A stretch of DNA of 64,000 nucleotides from a virus. The stretch is taken from the IMG/VR virus record IMGVR_UViG_3300032116_000031, positions 1 to 64,000 of that record, one strand, 5' to 3'. Below the pieces are notes generated by a model. That model searched no databases. It was not told the DNA's origin and saw only the letters and a list, made by a program, of their open reading frames with translations. This document shows, one piece after another, positions 26,319 to 36,333 of this stretch (its first letter is position 1; each line of letters begins with the position of its first letter). A program made the translations under genes and the position numbers.

Positions 26319-28801
26319 TATCCTACAATTTTTGAAATATTGTTGTTTTTTACAATTTTTATATTATCGTTACACCATTCTGCTACTTCTTCATTATGTG
26401 TTATCAAAGCTACTGTTTCAAAGATATTCAAAAGCTTTTCAACTACTTTATAAACTCTTGGTAAGAATGGAGATGATACTGCAACAAAGACTTCATCTAG
26501 GATGAATATATTTGAGATAGGAACAACCATTTTTGATAAGAGTAGATAATGTAGTGCAAGTAATAGAACTGTCTTCTCGTAGCCACTTCCTTCAGCCATA
26601 TTGAATTCTAAACCGTTTCTTTCAAAGTAGAATTCGATAGCGTCGTTTTCTATTTTGATGGACGGCGAAAAATCATCTTCTGCTAAAACAGCTTTCAAAT
26701 CCTGATTAATATCTTCGGCTAAATCACCTAAGATTTTCATTGCTAAACCACCTTTACTGTGAACATCAACATAAGTCTTAAAGATTTTGTCTTTCTTTAA
26801 TTCCTCGTTAATCCTTTCTTCATTCACCGTGAAAAAGGTTGTTAATGTAAGATTTCTATTAATCTGTTCGTTGTTAATGAATATATTAGCATCGTTTTGA
26901 TTAATGAGCTTCTGTAAAGATTCTATTTTATCTTCATTAATCTTTATATTCTGATTTAGCTCTTCGTTGGCTTTCAAATCATTGGTGAATAAGCCGATAT
27001 TTTTTAGACGCTCTTGTAGCTCTGAATTTCTAGTTTTAAGACTATTAATTTCAGACTTCAATATATTAATCCTCGCCTCGGTTTTTTCATTTGAACTGAT
27101 GTTATTTAGATCCTTCTGATGATTCAGAATTTCATCCTTAATAACATTAATCTTCTCTTGTTTATTATCTGAAATCTTAGTTTTTAAACTTGATATTTCA
27201 TTTGTCAACTTCTTTTTATACTCTATCTCGTCTTCTTTAATTTTATCTGTAAGTTTAGTTAAAGATTCTTTTGCCTTAACACCTTCCTCTTTTACTTCTT
27301 CTAGTTTTTTAGACAAGCCCTCAATTTCTGATTTAATGCCTTCTTTCTTTGCTTTATTGTCGCTAACACCGTTGCAAAGGTTGCACGTAACAACATCTGG
27401 AGTGTTCTCTAAAAGTTCTTCTTTATTCTTTTTATCAGCCGATACAGTGATATAATCACTTCTAAGTTGCTCGATTTTTGATTCAATCTCTTTTTTCTCA
27501 TTTAGTTGAATTGCTGAAACAACATAATTAGAGTACATATGGTTCAATATCTCTAATTCTTCAGAGAGTTTTTTATCTTCTTGAACCTTTGATATATCAA
27601 CCTGTAAACTAGAAATTGTTTCTTGAATTTCATTGGCAGTACGGTCTACTACTACAATGTTTTTTTGCAAAGAAACTATTTCATTTTCCTTGGATTCTAT
27701 TTTTTCATTGTTTGATTTAATAGCTTGTTCCAAAGATTCAGGTGTTTCTCCCAACAATGAATCAGGTACGCCTTTCAGTTGATTAGCGTATTTTTTATTC
27801 TCCTCTTTTAACTTGTTTATATCTTGTTTATATGCACCAGATTCATCTTCGTATTTCTTATTAGAAGCCAATAAATCATTGTTACTTTTATTGAGATTAA
27901 AAAGCTCCAAATGTATATTAACATCTTGGTATTCTTTCGCAAGCGAATTAGCAAGGAATGTATTGTATTGCTTCTTCGCTATTTGCGCCTTCTCTTCAAT
28001 ATTTCCCAAACCAAAATAATTCAAGAACATCCTGTAACGCTCTGTTGGTTTAGTATTCAACCATTTTTCGATAGAAAAGGTATCAAAGAATGAAATGAAC
28101 AAGAAGTCTTTGATTTTGCCCACCATCTTGTCAAATTGGGCAATATCAATTAGTGTGCCGTCACAGTTTATTGTTACGCGCTGTGATACTTTACCAGCTT
28201 GATTTTTAGTGAAATCCCTTCTGATAAAATAAGTTTTTCCTTCGATTTCAATTTCACCTTCAACGTTTGCGATATTCAAAGGGGAGAACCTATTGACGAT
28301 AGATGACAATGTTGTTCGTTCTTGGTTAGAGCGATAAAACTCACCAAACAATAGGATTTTTAATGCGCGGATAAGATTAGACTTACCACCCATATTATGA
28401 GGTTCAGAGAATATTCTCAAAATACCTCTATTCTCTAATTCAACATTAAATTCATTGAATGATAGAATATTTTTACCTCCGAACCATTTAACCCTAAATT
28501 GTTTTGCACCATCATTTTGATCTGTAATTAAATTAGAGATTTCGCCGTCCAACTCAAAAAAAGAATCAACATCTACATCTGGGTAATTATCGTTTAAATA
28601 ATTCTCATAAATCTTTCTTAAATTGTTATTTAGAACATTAGAACGATTATCCTCAAAAGCTTCACTCTTGATCTTCCGACCTTTGATTTTCACATCTAAA
28701 TCATCTCCGTATTCTGATTTAATGTTTTTCTCCAATTCGATTTTTTCCAATTCAGAAATCGAATCTTCAACTTCTACTACTATTTGCGAAAATGGTTTCA
28801 T
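26318..28801 (-). CDS. SbcC/Rad50-like recombination nuclease ATPase subunit (T4 gp46-like)
   Basis: This 827-residue SMC-type protein forms a nuclease complex with the adjacent SbcD-like protein for recombination-dependent replication and host DNA breakdown. Walker A is PHNMGGKS at about 134-141, a zinc hook CNLC lies near residue 476, long coiled coils flank it, and an ABC signature-like AEGSGYEKT and Walker B IFILDE lie near the C-terminus. Two oddities stand out. About 100 extra N-terminal residues precede the ATPase head, and the first P-loop glycine is proline. The dispersed word occurs twice (LDGEI in the N-terminal extension, FSPSI near the C-terminus). Confidence 0.88.
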   Translation of the reverse strand: MKPFSQIVVEVEDSISELEKIELEKNIKSEYGDDLDVKIKGRKIKSEAFEDNRSNVLNNNLRKIYENYLNDNYPDVDVDSFFELDGEISNLITDQNDGAKQFRVKWFGGKNILSFNEFNVELENRGILRIFSEPHNMGGKSNLIRALKILLFGEFYRSNQERTTLSSIVNRFSPLNIANVEGEIEIEGKTYFIRRDFTKNQAGKVSQRVTINCDGTLIDIAQFDKMVGKIKDFLFISFFDTFSIEKWLNTKPTERYRMFLNYFGLGNIEEKAQIAKKQYNTFLANSLAKEYQDVNIHLELFNLNKSNNDLLASNKKYEDESGAYKQDINKLKEENKKYANQLKGVPDSLLGETPESLEQAIKSNNEKIESKENEIVSLQKNIVVVDRTANEIQETISSLQVDISKVQEDKKLSEELEILNHMYSNYVVSAIQLNEKKEIESKIEQLRSDYITVSADKKNKEELLENTPDVVTCNLCNGVSDNKAKKEGIKSEIEGLSKKLEEVKEEGVKAKESLTKLTDKIKEDEIEYKKKLTNEISSLKTKISDNKQEKINVIKDEILNHQKDLNNISSNEKTEARINILKSEINSLKTRNSELQERLKNIGLFTNDLKANEELNQNIKINEDKIESLQKLINQNDANIFINNEQINRNLTLTTFFTVNEERINEELKKDKIFKTYVDVHSKGGLAMKILGDLAEDINQDLKAVLAEDDFSPSIKIENDAIEFYFERNGLEFNMAEGSGYEKTVLLLALHYLLLSKMVVPISNIFILDEVFVAVSSPFLPRVYKVVEKLLNIFETVALITHNEEVAEWCNDNIKIVKNNNISKIVG

Positions 28802-28804
28802 ATA

Positions 28805-29611
28805 TTACTTTAAGTTTGTTATTACAACGTTTTTAATACTGTCGTTATATGATTTAATTTTTAATTTGTATTTTCCGTAACTATTTGTTAATTCAACGAA
28901 TGAGTAATCTAAGGTCTGTACATCCAAAATTCCGTAACCATGGTAATGAACATACTCCCCAAAGTTTTGCTGATACAAAGAGCCACAATAATAACAATCA
29001 TACCCTTTGTGGCTTATCTTTTGCGGATAATGTATATCACCCATTAAGACAATACTACAACCCTTAAAAAGACTACTTTCTGTTTCATGTTCCTGCATCT
29101 TTTTTTCAAAAACAGGATTCAAAGGGTTCTTGCAATTCCTTAAAGGAGCATGATATAATCCTATTAGAATATCTGAACCTATATCATCCTGATTCAATTG
29201 CAGTGCAAAGTTATCTAAAAAACTGTAATGTGCAAAATTTATTCCATAAAAATTAAAAATTTCTGAATATTTGGAATAATATAGATTGCTATCCCCTATC
29301 GCTTCAACAATAGGGGTAATAGCATCCATCCTAGTTCTATTCTTAGGTAAATCATGATTACCTATCGTGATACACACAGGGTGTATTTCTAAGCACCTCT
29401 TTATCGTTTTTACCATAAGGAGATTTGCTTCATTCGAAACGTGCTCATGATTATCAAATATGTCTCCAGTAATACAGATAATAGCTTGCTCGTAATCCAA
29501 ACTATGCGAATTAATTGACCCTAAAAGCAAATCAATTGATTCCTTAAATTCTTCATGTCTATCTATATTCCGTAAATGCCAATCGGCTGTATGAAATATC
29601 TTTTTTATCAT
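28805..29611 (-). CDS. SbcD/Mre11-like recombination nuclease subunit (T4 gp47-like)
   Basis: This 268-residue calcineurin-like phosphoesterase has all the expected metal-binding motifs: TADWH (10-13), TGDIFDN (about 48-54), GNHD (about 83-86), YHAP and GDIHYPQ. It pairs with the SbcC-like ATPase encoded three bases downstream to process DNA ends. Its start overlaps the stop of the PD-(D/E)XK nuclease gene by four bases. This places nuclease, SbcD, SbcC and sigma factor in one transcriptional unit behind the promoter at 30942. The assignment is secure. Confidence 0.9.
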   Translation of the reverse strand: MIKKIFHTADWHLRNIDRHEEFKESIDLLLGSINSHSLDYEQAIICITGDIFDNHEHVSNEANLLMVKTIKRCLEIHPVCITIGNHDLPKNRTRMDAITPIVEAIGDSNLYYSKYSEIFNFYGINFAHYSFLDNFALQLNQDDIGSDILIGLYHAPLRNCKNPLNPVFEKKMQEHETESSLFKGCSIVLMGDIHYPQKISHKGYDCYYCGSLYQQNFGEYVHYHGYGILDVQTLDYSFVELTNSYGKYKLKIKSYNDSIKNVVITNLK

Positions 29612-30921
29612 CCTTTAATTGTTTTACTTAGATTATCACTAATTTTTTTAACAAATTCTTTATAATGTAATCTGTTTGTTTCTTTATCTTCAAAATCCAA
29701 TTTTCCGCTTTTCCTTTTCTTTTCAATGTCTTCATACAAAAGCTTTGTTAAAACATTATGGTGATTTTCGGGAATGCCATCAAAAATACCCGAAACCCTA
29801 AACCGTTCCTTATATGTGTTCTGGAAGTTTAAGAAATGCTTTAGAACCATTTCAGCTCTGTCTAACATAATAGGAAGTTCAATTAATTCGAATTCCTTTT
29901 TCTGTCTATCGAAATAGGTTATCCTAGCCCCTTTAAATTGCCGTCCAAACTCTTTTTCCTGTATATGACCGTAGATATTCAATTGTAATCCATAAGTCGA
30001 AAAGGAAGTCTCTGGCATATCTTCACAGGGCTCCTTTAGATTTTTTCCATATTCATTCTCAAAGGTAAATGATTTATTGGTCTTGTGATCTTCAATTTCA
30101 AAATTAATATCATCAAAGATAACTTCAACATCAGTAGTACCACAAATCTCATAGGTAGGCGAGAAGTTTACCTTCTCTGGAACAATAACTTCGTTTTTAT
30201 ATGGTCTAACTTGATTAAATTTATAAACAATCCAGTTCATAAAATCAATAGGTGAAAGATCCATATTATAAACCGAGAAAAAATCTTTATTGTTCCCTTT
30301 ACCTACCTTTTCCAGTATTTCGATTAACTCTGAATACTTCTCTTGAATCCCTTGAATCTTTTTCATTTTAAAGAGGGGATCAGAAAAGCCTTGTACATCC
30401 AAGAAATGCAACTCAATGCTTTCATGGATCATGTGACCGTAATGACGTGATAACATATTAGTAGCTTCCCATATATTGAGAATCTCTTCTTTTGTCATCA
30501 CTGAATCATCATCATTCAAGTAGAAACCTTTTAATTGAATATTTGGGTTAGCTGCTTTAATAATCTTCAATTCTTGTGCTAACTCATTAGGGGAGGAATA
30601 TTTTGTTAAAGCTTTATATATTTTTTTATCATTATATCTCTCATAAGGTCTTAGTTTACCATATATGATATAATCGAATAAAAGACTCTTCATTTGGCTT
30701 TTATCGCCACCAGCTTTTATATACCAAGCTATGAATTTATTATATTGATTGATGATTGCATCAATAACATTATCTTTTTCAAAATCGCTTTTTAATAGCG
30801 ACAAAGCCGTGGTAACTGAATTATATAAGTTACCAGTCTTCTTATGAACATATACGTGATTGATTTCCTCCAAATAAACTTCTGATTCGGAGTATTTTTT
30901 AAATAGTTCTATTTTATCCAT
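29608..30921 (-). CDS. PD-(D/E)XK nuclease, RecB/Cas4-type
   Basis: This 437-residue protein starts with a segment common in phage nucleases (HVYVHKKTGNLYNSVTTAL). It has a nuclease core: GTTDVEVIF gives the first metal-binding aspartate, FEIEDHKTNK the (D/E)xK pair, and YGLQLNIYGHI the QxxxY motif of the RecB group. It is probably an exonuclease acting with the SbcCD-like pair. It is the first gene behind a good host-type promoter. A one-mismatch copy of the dispersed word encodes FGRQF. Confidence 0.75.
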   Translation of the reverse strand: MDKIELFKKYSESEVYLEEINHVYVHKKTGNLYNSVTTALSLLKSDFEKDNVIDAIINQYNKFIAWYIKAGGDKSQMKSLLFDYIIYGKLRPYERYNDKKIYKALTKYSSPNELAQELKIIKAANPNIQLKGFYLNDDDSVMTKEEILNIWEATNMLSRHYGHMIHESIELHFLDVQGFSDPLFKMKKIQGIQEKYSELIEILEKVGKGNNKDFFSVYNMDLSPIDFMNWIVYKFNQVRPYKNEVIVPEKVNFSPTYEICGTTDVEVIFDDINFEIEDHKTNKSFTFENEYGKNLKEPCEDMPETSFSTYGLQLNIYGHIQEKEFGRQFKGARITYFDRQKKEFELIELPIMLDRAEMVLKHFLNFQNTYKERFRVSGIFDGIPENHHNVLTKLLYEDIEKKRKSGKLDFEDKETNRLHYKEFVKKISDNLSKTIKG

Positions 30922-30941
30922 TATTACAAATTAAGTTTCCA

Positions 30942-30973
30942 CAAAGGTAAAGACTTTTTTTGTAATAATCAAA
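30942..30973 (-). promoter_or_regulatory. Bacteroidetes-type promoter for the recombination operon
   Basis: TTTG, 20 bases, then TACCTTTG on the - strand is an excellent match to the Bacteroidetes -33/-7 pattern. The -7 element ends 20 bases before the ATG at 30921. It would drive nuclease, SbcD, SbcC, sigma factor and downstream genes early in infection by host polymerase. Confidence 0.75.
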
Positions 30974-30976
30974 TTA

Positions 30977-31744
30977 TTATAGCGCTATGTTGATATATTT
31001 TTCTATTTCAACGGTATTTTTCAAGTAATGGTATTTTTCTTTATCTTTTTCAGCCTTAGTTCCCTTCAATCCTTTACTAAACTTTTCGTATTCGATTATT
31101 TTTTTAATTAGTTCAATTGTTAAATTAACATCTTTGGGTTCACAGGCCCATTCATTATTCTTTTGTTTATGCCCTAAGACAACGGTTATTGAATCTGCTC
31201 TATCAAAATTTTTCTTGTCGATGGATAAATTGTTATTCATCAGCCAAACTATCGTTGGATACCTTTGAGCTATTAACGATAGAACTATTAACTTTTTATA
31301 TTCTGATACTACCTTACGATCTAATACTCCATTAAACACCCCAAAGAGTGATTTTGATTTACCTCCAACTAATTCAGGTAAACCAAATCTTCTTGCTTCA
31401 TCAACTGTAATATAACTTATTTTACATTTAAAATTAGCTCTTAAGGAAGCATAGACCATACCTCCAAAATAATTCAACAAGGCTGCTGTATCAGTTTGTT
31501 GTGAGCTAATCAATGGAGTTTCCAATACTATTTCCACTATGTCATTGAGAGGATAATTCTCCACTAAAAAATTAACAACCAAGTTACATTTTTCTAAAAG
31601 AATGTCTTCCTTTGATAACGTTTCATCTTTAACTATCGGTGAAACATGGTTCAATTCTAAAAGTCTACCGTCGGAAGCAAATAAGCTGATTCCGACGGTA
31701 GAAGTAGAAACGTCTAACCCTAATATTAAATTATTATTTTCCAT
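30977..31744 (-). CDS. RuvC-like Holliday junction resolvase
   Basis: This 255-residue protein has an RNase H-fold core with the acidic residues of the RuvC group: GLDVSTSTVG at about 9-18, VLETPL near 78 and RADSITVVLG near 186. It would cut branched DNA before packaging, in place of T4 endonuclease VII. A long insertion in the middle and a helical C-terminus are extra. It lies next to the recombination operon but outside its promoter. Confidence 0.75.
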   Translation of the reverse strand: MENNNLILGLDVSTSTVGISLFASDGRLLELNHVSPIVKDETLSKEDILLEKCNLVVNFLVENYPLNDIVEIVLETPLISSQQTDTAALLNYFGGMVYASLRANFKCKISYITVDEARRFGLPELVGGKSKSLFGVFNGVLDRKVVSEYKKLIVLSLIAQRYPTIVWLMNNNLSIDKKNFDRADSITVVLGHKQKNNEWACEPKDVNLTIELIKKIIEYEKFSKGLKGTKAEKDKEKYHYLKNTVEIEKYINIAL

Positions 31745-31780
31745 TAAGGTTAAATATATAAAAAAATTACTTATTTTATT

Positions 31781-33811
31781 TTAGAAATCCATTTGTATTT
31801 CTATTAACGATTTGGTGTTTTCTTGAATTTCTATTTGTTCATAGAATGAATTAATCATCACCAAATTATACTTATCATCGTAGATTCCTATTTCTGTTAA
31901 TTTAAGGTTTTGATTCGTGTTCCATGTAGGATTATCAGTGCGGATAATTGAATCGGAATCCAATACCAATTCAAAGATTGTTTTATACACACAGGCTCCT
32001 ATTTCAACTGCTATATTTCCGTATAAAAATTCTTCACAACCGAATCCCATAACATTAGGGCAATTAACATCAGGCACATTCAATACATTCAAATTATAGG
32101 GCGTTTCAGTTGCTATTCTAGCTGCATTAACAATAAAACCTGTTTGAGCTGAATTTTGAACTTCTAATTTTAATGGATTAATAGTGTTACCAATTAAATC
32201 TACTAAAAAGTTATTAGTATAATCAATTGCTTTCCATTGGCTTGATACAGGTCTTGCACCGTTATCTACTATTTGGTAAAGTATTTTAAAACGGTGGAAG
32301 CTAAAACCTAAACCATCATAACCTACTGCTTCTCTTTGACGCATATAGGGTAATAGCCCTGTTCTTTCCATATAGAATTCAACATCTTTATCTGAAGTTG
32401 TTGTATTGACAAATTTCAGATATTGTTGTTGTGGTAATATATGTTGTACTACTGTATCTGCTTCCAACGTATATGTCATATACATTGTTTTTCCTTTAGG
32501 TAGTATTCCTGTTCCAGAGGTGGACGGCGAAATCATTTTTCCCGCTAATTTTGGTAAGGTGAAATTACGATTTGCCTTATAACTCAAAGCCCCTAATAAA
32601 TCAGGATTATGGATAACTACTATTTGAAGAGTGTTATATATTCTTCCAACAACCAAAGGTGTACCACTAGGCTGTATTAAAGTAGAATCTTCAACTAAAT
32701 CATAGTACTCAATATTTGTATTTGCTACATACTTCTTAGTGGTATCTGCAACAAAAGTCATTCCCAAAACATTGCCTGTACCTGATCCTCCAGCAAAATA
32801 CCTTCTATGCCACATTATATGTTGCAACTGTAATTTGAAATCGTTTGGTTCGGCAATATAAAAATGCTCACCATATAAATTAGTCTTATTGGTATTGCTA
32901 TAATGTATAATACCTATGGACCTAATATAGTCATCATCAATCGCAAATAATTTATCTTCACAATTAGGGTTAGGGACTTCATCAGGGCAATCAACATTGA
33001 ACCCTAAATACTCTTTTTCGCCTATGTAATTGTAAGAGCAATACTCATTGAATTGCTGTTGCTCATCTTGAGTACCTATAACATTTTCACCCCAAATAAT
33101 ATTGAAATTCCAAACGTAAGTATCTTCATTTAAGCACTCCAACTTAAAATTCAAATTCTCGTAATCCCATAAAGTATTTACATTTGTCGATTTATAATAA
33201 TCTATATCTTTATCGTAAATGTAATATTCAATCAATAAATCATTATAATTCAAATAAGGTAAATTCCTATCTAATTCAATTATAGTAGAAGTAGGAGATT
33301 TGTAAATTTTAAAGAAAAGGTACAACACAGGTTGAGTAGTTGCAGATGGAGCAATGTATCCTGTTGTTGGATTAGCAATCTTAAACATAATAATATCACC
33401 ATCTTCAAAATCGGTGTTTTGAAGATCGATGAATTTAGTTCCATTTAATTGCTGTGAAAAAACATTACCTTGTTTCTTTACAAACTTGCTATCTAATTTA
33501 ATAGAGTAGTTTTTCGTTTCATCAAAAAAGCCTCTTTCTTTCGCAGGGTTATGAATACAACATTCCAACACTTTTACGCCGTCCAACACCTGAAACGGAT
33601 TACAATCTTCAGCTGTTAAGAATGTTTTCAAATTAGGATTCTTATCTTTGGGTTTCAAAACGAATTGAGAGCCAGTGTTGTTATAATCAACTTGACTATC
33701 ACCAAAAGAATAATATTTAAAATTCAAATTACCTTCAGCTATTTTTTGCCGTCCAACAGCGGTAATTTTTGATGAAATTAACGGTACGTTTATTTTATTT
33801 AAAAAGCTCAT
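31781..33811 (-). CDS. Large virion (tail/baseplate) protein
   Basis: This 676-residue, beta-rich protein has no export signal. The N-terminus (NVPLISSKITAVGRQKIAEG, then YYSFGDSQVDY) resembles tail-associated proteins of large phages. It is the last gene of a 14-kb block of overlapping - strand genes that includes baseplate gp6- and gp5-like genes, so a baseplate or fibre-attachment role is likely. It overlaps the upstream gene by four bases. It carries copies of the dispersed word near 32519 (ISPST) and 33577 (LDGVK), and a one-mismatch copy near 33745. Confidence 0.65.
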   Translation of the reverse strand: MSFLNKINVPLISSKITAVGRQKIAEGNLNFKYYSFGDSQVDYNNTGSQFVLKPKDKNPNLKTFLTAEDCNPFQVLDGVKVLECCIHNPAKERGFFDETKNYSIKLDSKFVKKQGNVFSQQLNGTKFIDLQNTDFEDGDIIMFKIANPTTGYIAPSATTQPVLYLFFKIYKSPTSTIIELDRNLPYLNYNDLLIEYYIYDKDIDYYKSTNVNTLWDYENLNFKLECLNEDTYVWNFNIIWGENVIGTQDEQQQFNEYCSYNYIGEKEYLGFNVDCPDEVPNPNCEDKLFAIDDDYIRSIGIIHYSNTNKTNLYGEHFYIAEPNDFKLQLQHIMWHRRYFAGGSGTGNVLGMTFVADTTKKYVANTNIEYYDLVEDSTLIQPSGTPLVVGRIYNTLQIVVIHNPDLLGALSYKANRNFTLPKLAGKMISPSTSGTGILPKGKTMYMTYTLEADTVVQHILPQQQYLKFVNTTTSDKDVEFYMERTGLLPYMRQREAVGYDGLGFSFHRFKILYQIVDNGARPVSSQWKAIDYTNNFLVDLIGNTINPLKLEVQNSAQTGFIVNAARIATETPYNLNVLNVPDVNCPNVMGFGCEEFLYGNIAVEIGACVYKTIFELVLDSDSIIRTDNPTWNTNQNLKLTEIGIYDDKYNLVMINSFYEQIEIQENTKSLIEIQMDF

Positions 33812-36333
33812 ATGCAGGTTTCAAAATTTTGATTTGGGAAATCATATCTTTGTTTGTATTCGTTGGTAGTTTTATCATATTGTATCAATCTACCAGCCCC
33901 ATAATTGGATTCACTAAAGTTCGTTGGAACAGCAAAAGATTCAATTAAACAATCCCCGCTAACTTCCCTGTAAAACTGATCTATCTTGGATTCGTAAGGA
34001 ATAGGATTATTACAAGAATCCAAAGCTTTAGTTTCACAAGTTATAATTACTTCGTTGCTTTCATCTCCATAAGTAATCACATAATTCTTATATTGGAATT
34101 TCTGCTGGTGGAATAAGAAATTGCTATAAAACTTATGGTGATCTTTCCATATAACGGTTTCTGGTATGACTTGTTTAATTAAATCTAACCAAGAATTATT
34201 AATTTTAGAAAGAACCTTAAACATAAATTCATAATCCAACTCCTTGCTTTTAGCAGAGCAGAAATCAAAACTATTCAAATATAATTCATATAAATGACAA
34301 TAGTAATAATACGATTCACTAGTTAATAGATTCCTAACAGGAATAAATTCTTTTTCTATCTTATCCAGCGACATATCCTTGAAAATCTTATGGAACAAAT
34401 GCTCATATTTTTTCAAGAAAGCCACTACATCATTTTTAACATAGTTAGGTATATCAACTTTTAAAGTTAATTCCTTTGTATTTAGAATATCTTTGTTGGT
34501 ATCTAAATCATATGTTGCTTTAACATTATCTTCAAGTAATTCTAAATCAAAGCCGAAATTATAAGGTATTATTACACATTCACTCTTATCAGTAAAGCAA
34601 ACCTTAAACAACTTAATATCATCTAATAAAACCTTAGTCCCTCCAAAACCGAAGCCAGCCAAGAACATACCTAATTTAACTTCGGTATTCAATAGATTAG
34701 CAGGAACTCTAATGTTAGCAGTGCGCCAACTAATATCAAAGTTATCATTAATATCATCAGGGCAAGCTTCGCCTAATTCAACCCTTATTAACTCTTTTAA
34801 GTTATAACAATCTTCAGTGGTACCAGATAATTCAAAATATAATTTATCTGTTCTGGGGTTAATATCTAACTCTAACTGTCTGTAATTTTCAGTATTGTTT
34901 TTAATTTGACTGTATAAAGTTAAATTATCCAATATAGATAAAATAGTTGCATCTGTTTTATTATTAAAATAATCAATAATGTCACCGCAGCTTAATATTA
35001 ATCTATACTTAAATTCAAAATAATAATCACACGTTGTGCTACCACTATTCAAGAAGAAGAAATCTTCTACACCGTTTAAATTGAATGTGAAATCAGCTTC
35101 ACTACATTCACATGATCCATCGTCAACAACTGCATCAGGATTATAATTATCAGCCAAGGGATTAGTACATCCAGTTATAAAAATACAAGACCCATCGTTA
35201 AAATTGGCGTTCGGATTATAGTTACTTGCAAATGGATTAGTGCAACCAGCGATGGGCACAAATACAGGTGGGTATTGGCAACTACCATCATCAATAACGG
35301 CAATTGGATTATAATTTAAACTATTTGGATCGGTACAACCTGATATTATTGGATATACACAAGAGCCATCGTCTATTGTTGCACAGGGATTATAATTTAA
35401 ACTAATTGGGTCAGTACAGCCATATATATCACCACCCTCTAGTACATAAACACTTTGACATACCTCATTGGTAATTTCACCGTCTATATCGTATTCATAA
35501 GCACATCTAAGATCTTCAAAAAATACTTGTCGCTCGTAGGTGCAACTACCGCTTGCTAATTGTATAACAAATTTACCTTTATAATTTACATAAAAGGAGG
35601 GGCTAATGAATTCTACCTCTAAATTGTTAGTTTGATTAGTAGGATTATTAATAGGTAGTACGGTGACTTCATTATCTATATTAGTTAATTCAACATAACC
35701 TCCGATAGGGTATATGTTATTTGCTGCTATATTTATCTCAATTTGTGATAAAACAGGTCTAAGAACACCCGCAATATAATTGGCTTCTCGTAAAACCCTT
35801 AACTCTACTGTTTGACACTCGCAATTACAAGAACCATCATCTTGTGTTGCTTCAGGATTATAATTAGGTGCAAAGGGATTAGTACATCCTAATACAGGAG
35901 GTCTATCAGTTTCTTCGAGAATAAATTCATTATAACAAATCTCCGATATAGAAGGCTCTTCTCCTTCCCCATTTGGAAAACTTATATAATCACAAGGTAA
36001 TTCATTGGTATCGTTTAAGTTAATTGTTTTCTCGTAATAACAAGTACCACCATTTAATTCTAATATTACTTTAACTGTATTATCAGTAAAAAAAGCCTCG
36101 TCATCTAATTCAAACGTAGCAAAGGTAGTTGAATTAGTTGGATTATAAATGGGTATTATTGTTATATTTTGAGATGGGTCCCCTAACTCCAAATAACCTG
36201 TTATAGGAGTTGTGGAAGTACCACTAAAAACGCTAATCGATAATTCAGAGTTATAATTGTAAACGGGGTTAATACCGCCTCCATTATTATCGAATTGTTT
36301 TAATACATCTATTTTTATCGTTGGACAAGACAT
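33808..36333 (-). CDS. Virion protein with five GCTxP...DDGSC repeats
   Basis: This 841-residue protein contains five copies of a calcium-loop-like repeat (GCTNPFAPNYNPEA...DDGSC and variants) at about residues 147-425. The repeat is otherwise typical of secreted and surface proteins of Bacteroidetes. Two other beta domains alternate with the repeats (for example LRVLREANYIAGVLRPVLSQ). The C-terminal 300 residues are different and helical. Its position in the tail/baseplate block suggests a virion surface protein. The repeats were probably gained from a Bacteroidetes host; this is inference. Confidence 0.7.
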   Translation of the reverse strand: MSCPTIKIDVLKQFDNNGGGINPVYNYNSELSISVFSGTSTTPITGYLELGDPSQNITIIPIYNPTNSTTFATFELDDEAFFTDNTVKVILELNGGTCYYEKTINLNDTNELPCDYISFPNGEGEEPSISEICYNEFILEETDRPPVLGCTNPFAPNYNPEATQDDGSCNCECQTVELRVLREANYIAGVLRPVLSQIEINIAANNIYPIGGYVELTNIDNEVTVLPINNPTNQTNNLEVEFISPSFYVNYKGKFVIQLASGSCTYERQVFFEDLRCAYEYDIDGEITNEVCQSVYVLEGGDIYGCTDPISLNYNPCATIDDGSCVYPIISGCTDPNSLNYNPIAVIDDGSCQYPPVFVPIAGCTNPFASNYNPNANFNDGSCIFITGCTNPLADNYNPDAVVDDGSCECSEADFTFNLNGVEDFFFLNSGSTTCDYYFEFKYRLILSCGDIIDYFNNKTDATILSILDNLTLYSQIKNNTENYRQLELDINPRTDKLYFELSGTTEDCYNLKELIRVELGEACPDDINDNFDISWRTANIRVPANLLNTEVKLGMFLAGFGFGGTKVLLDDIKLFKVCFTDKSECVIIPYNFGFDLELLEDNVKATYDLDTNKDILNTKELTLKVDIPNYVKNDVVAFLKKYEHLFHKIFKDMSLDKIEKEFIPVRNLLTSESYYYYCHLYELYLNSFDFCSAKSKELDYEFMFKVLSKINNSWLDLIKQVIPETVIWKDHHKFYSNFLFHQQKFQYKNYVITYGDESNEVIITCETKALDSCNNPIPYESKIDQFYREVSGDCLIESFAVPTNFSESNYGAGRLIQYDKTTNEYKQRYDFPNQNFETCI

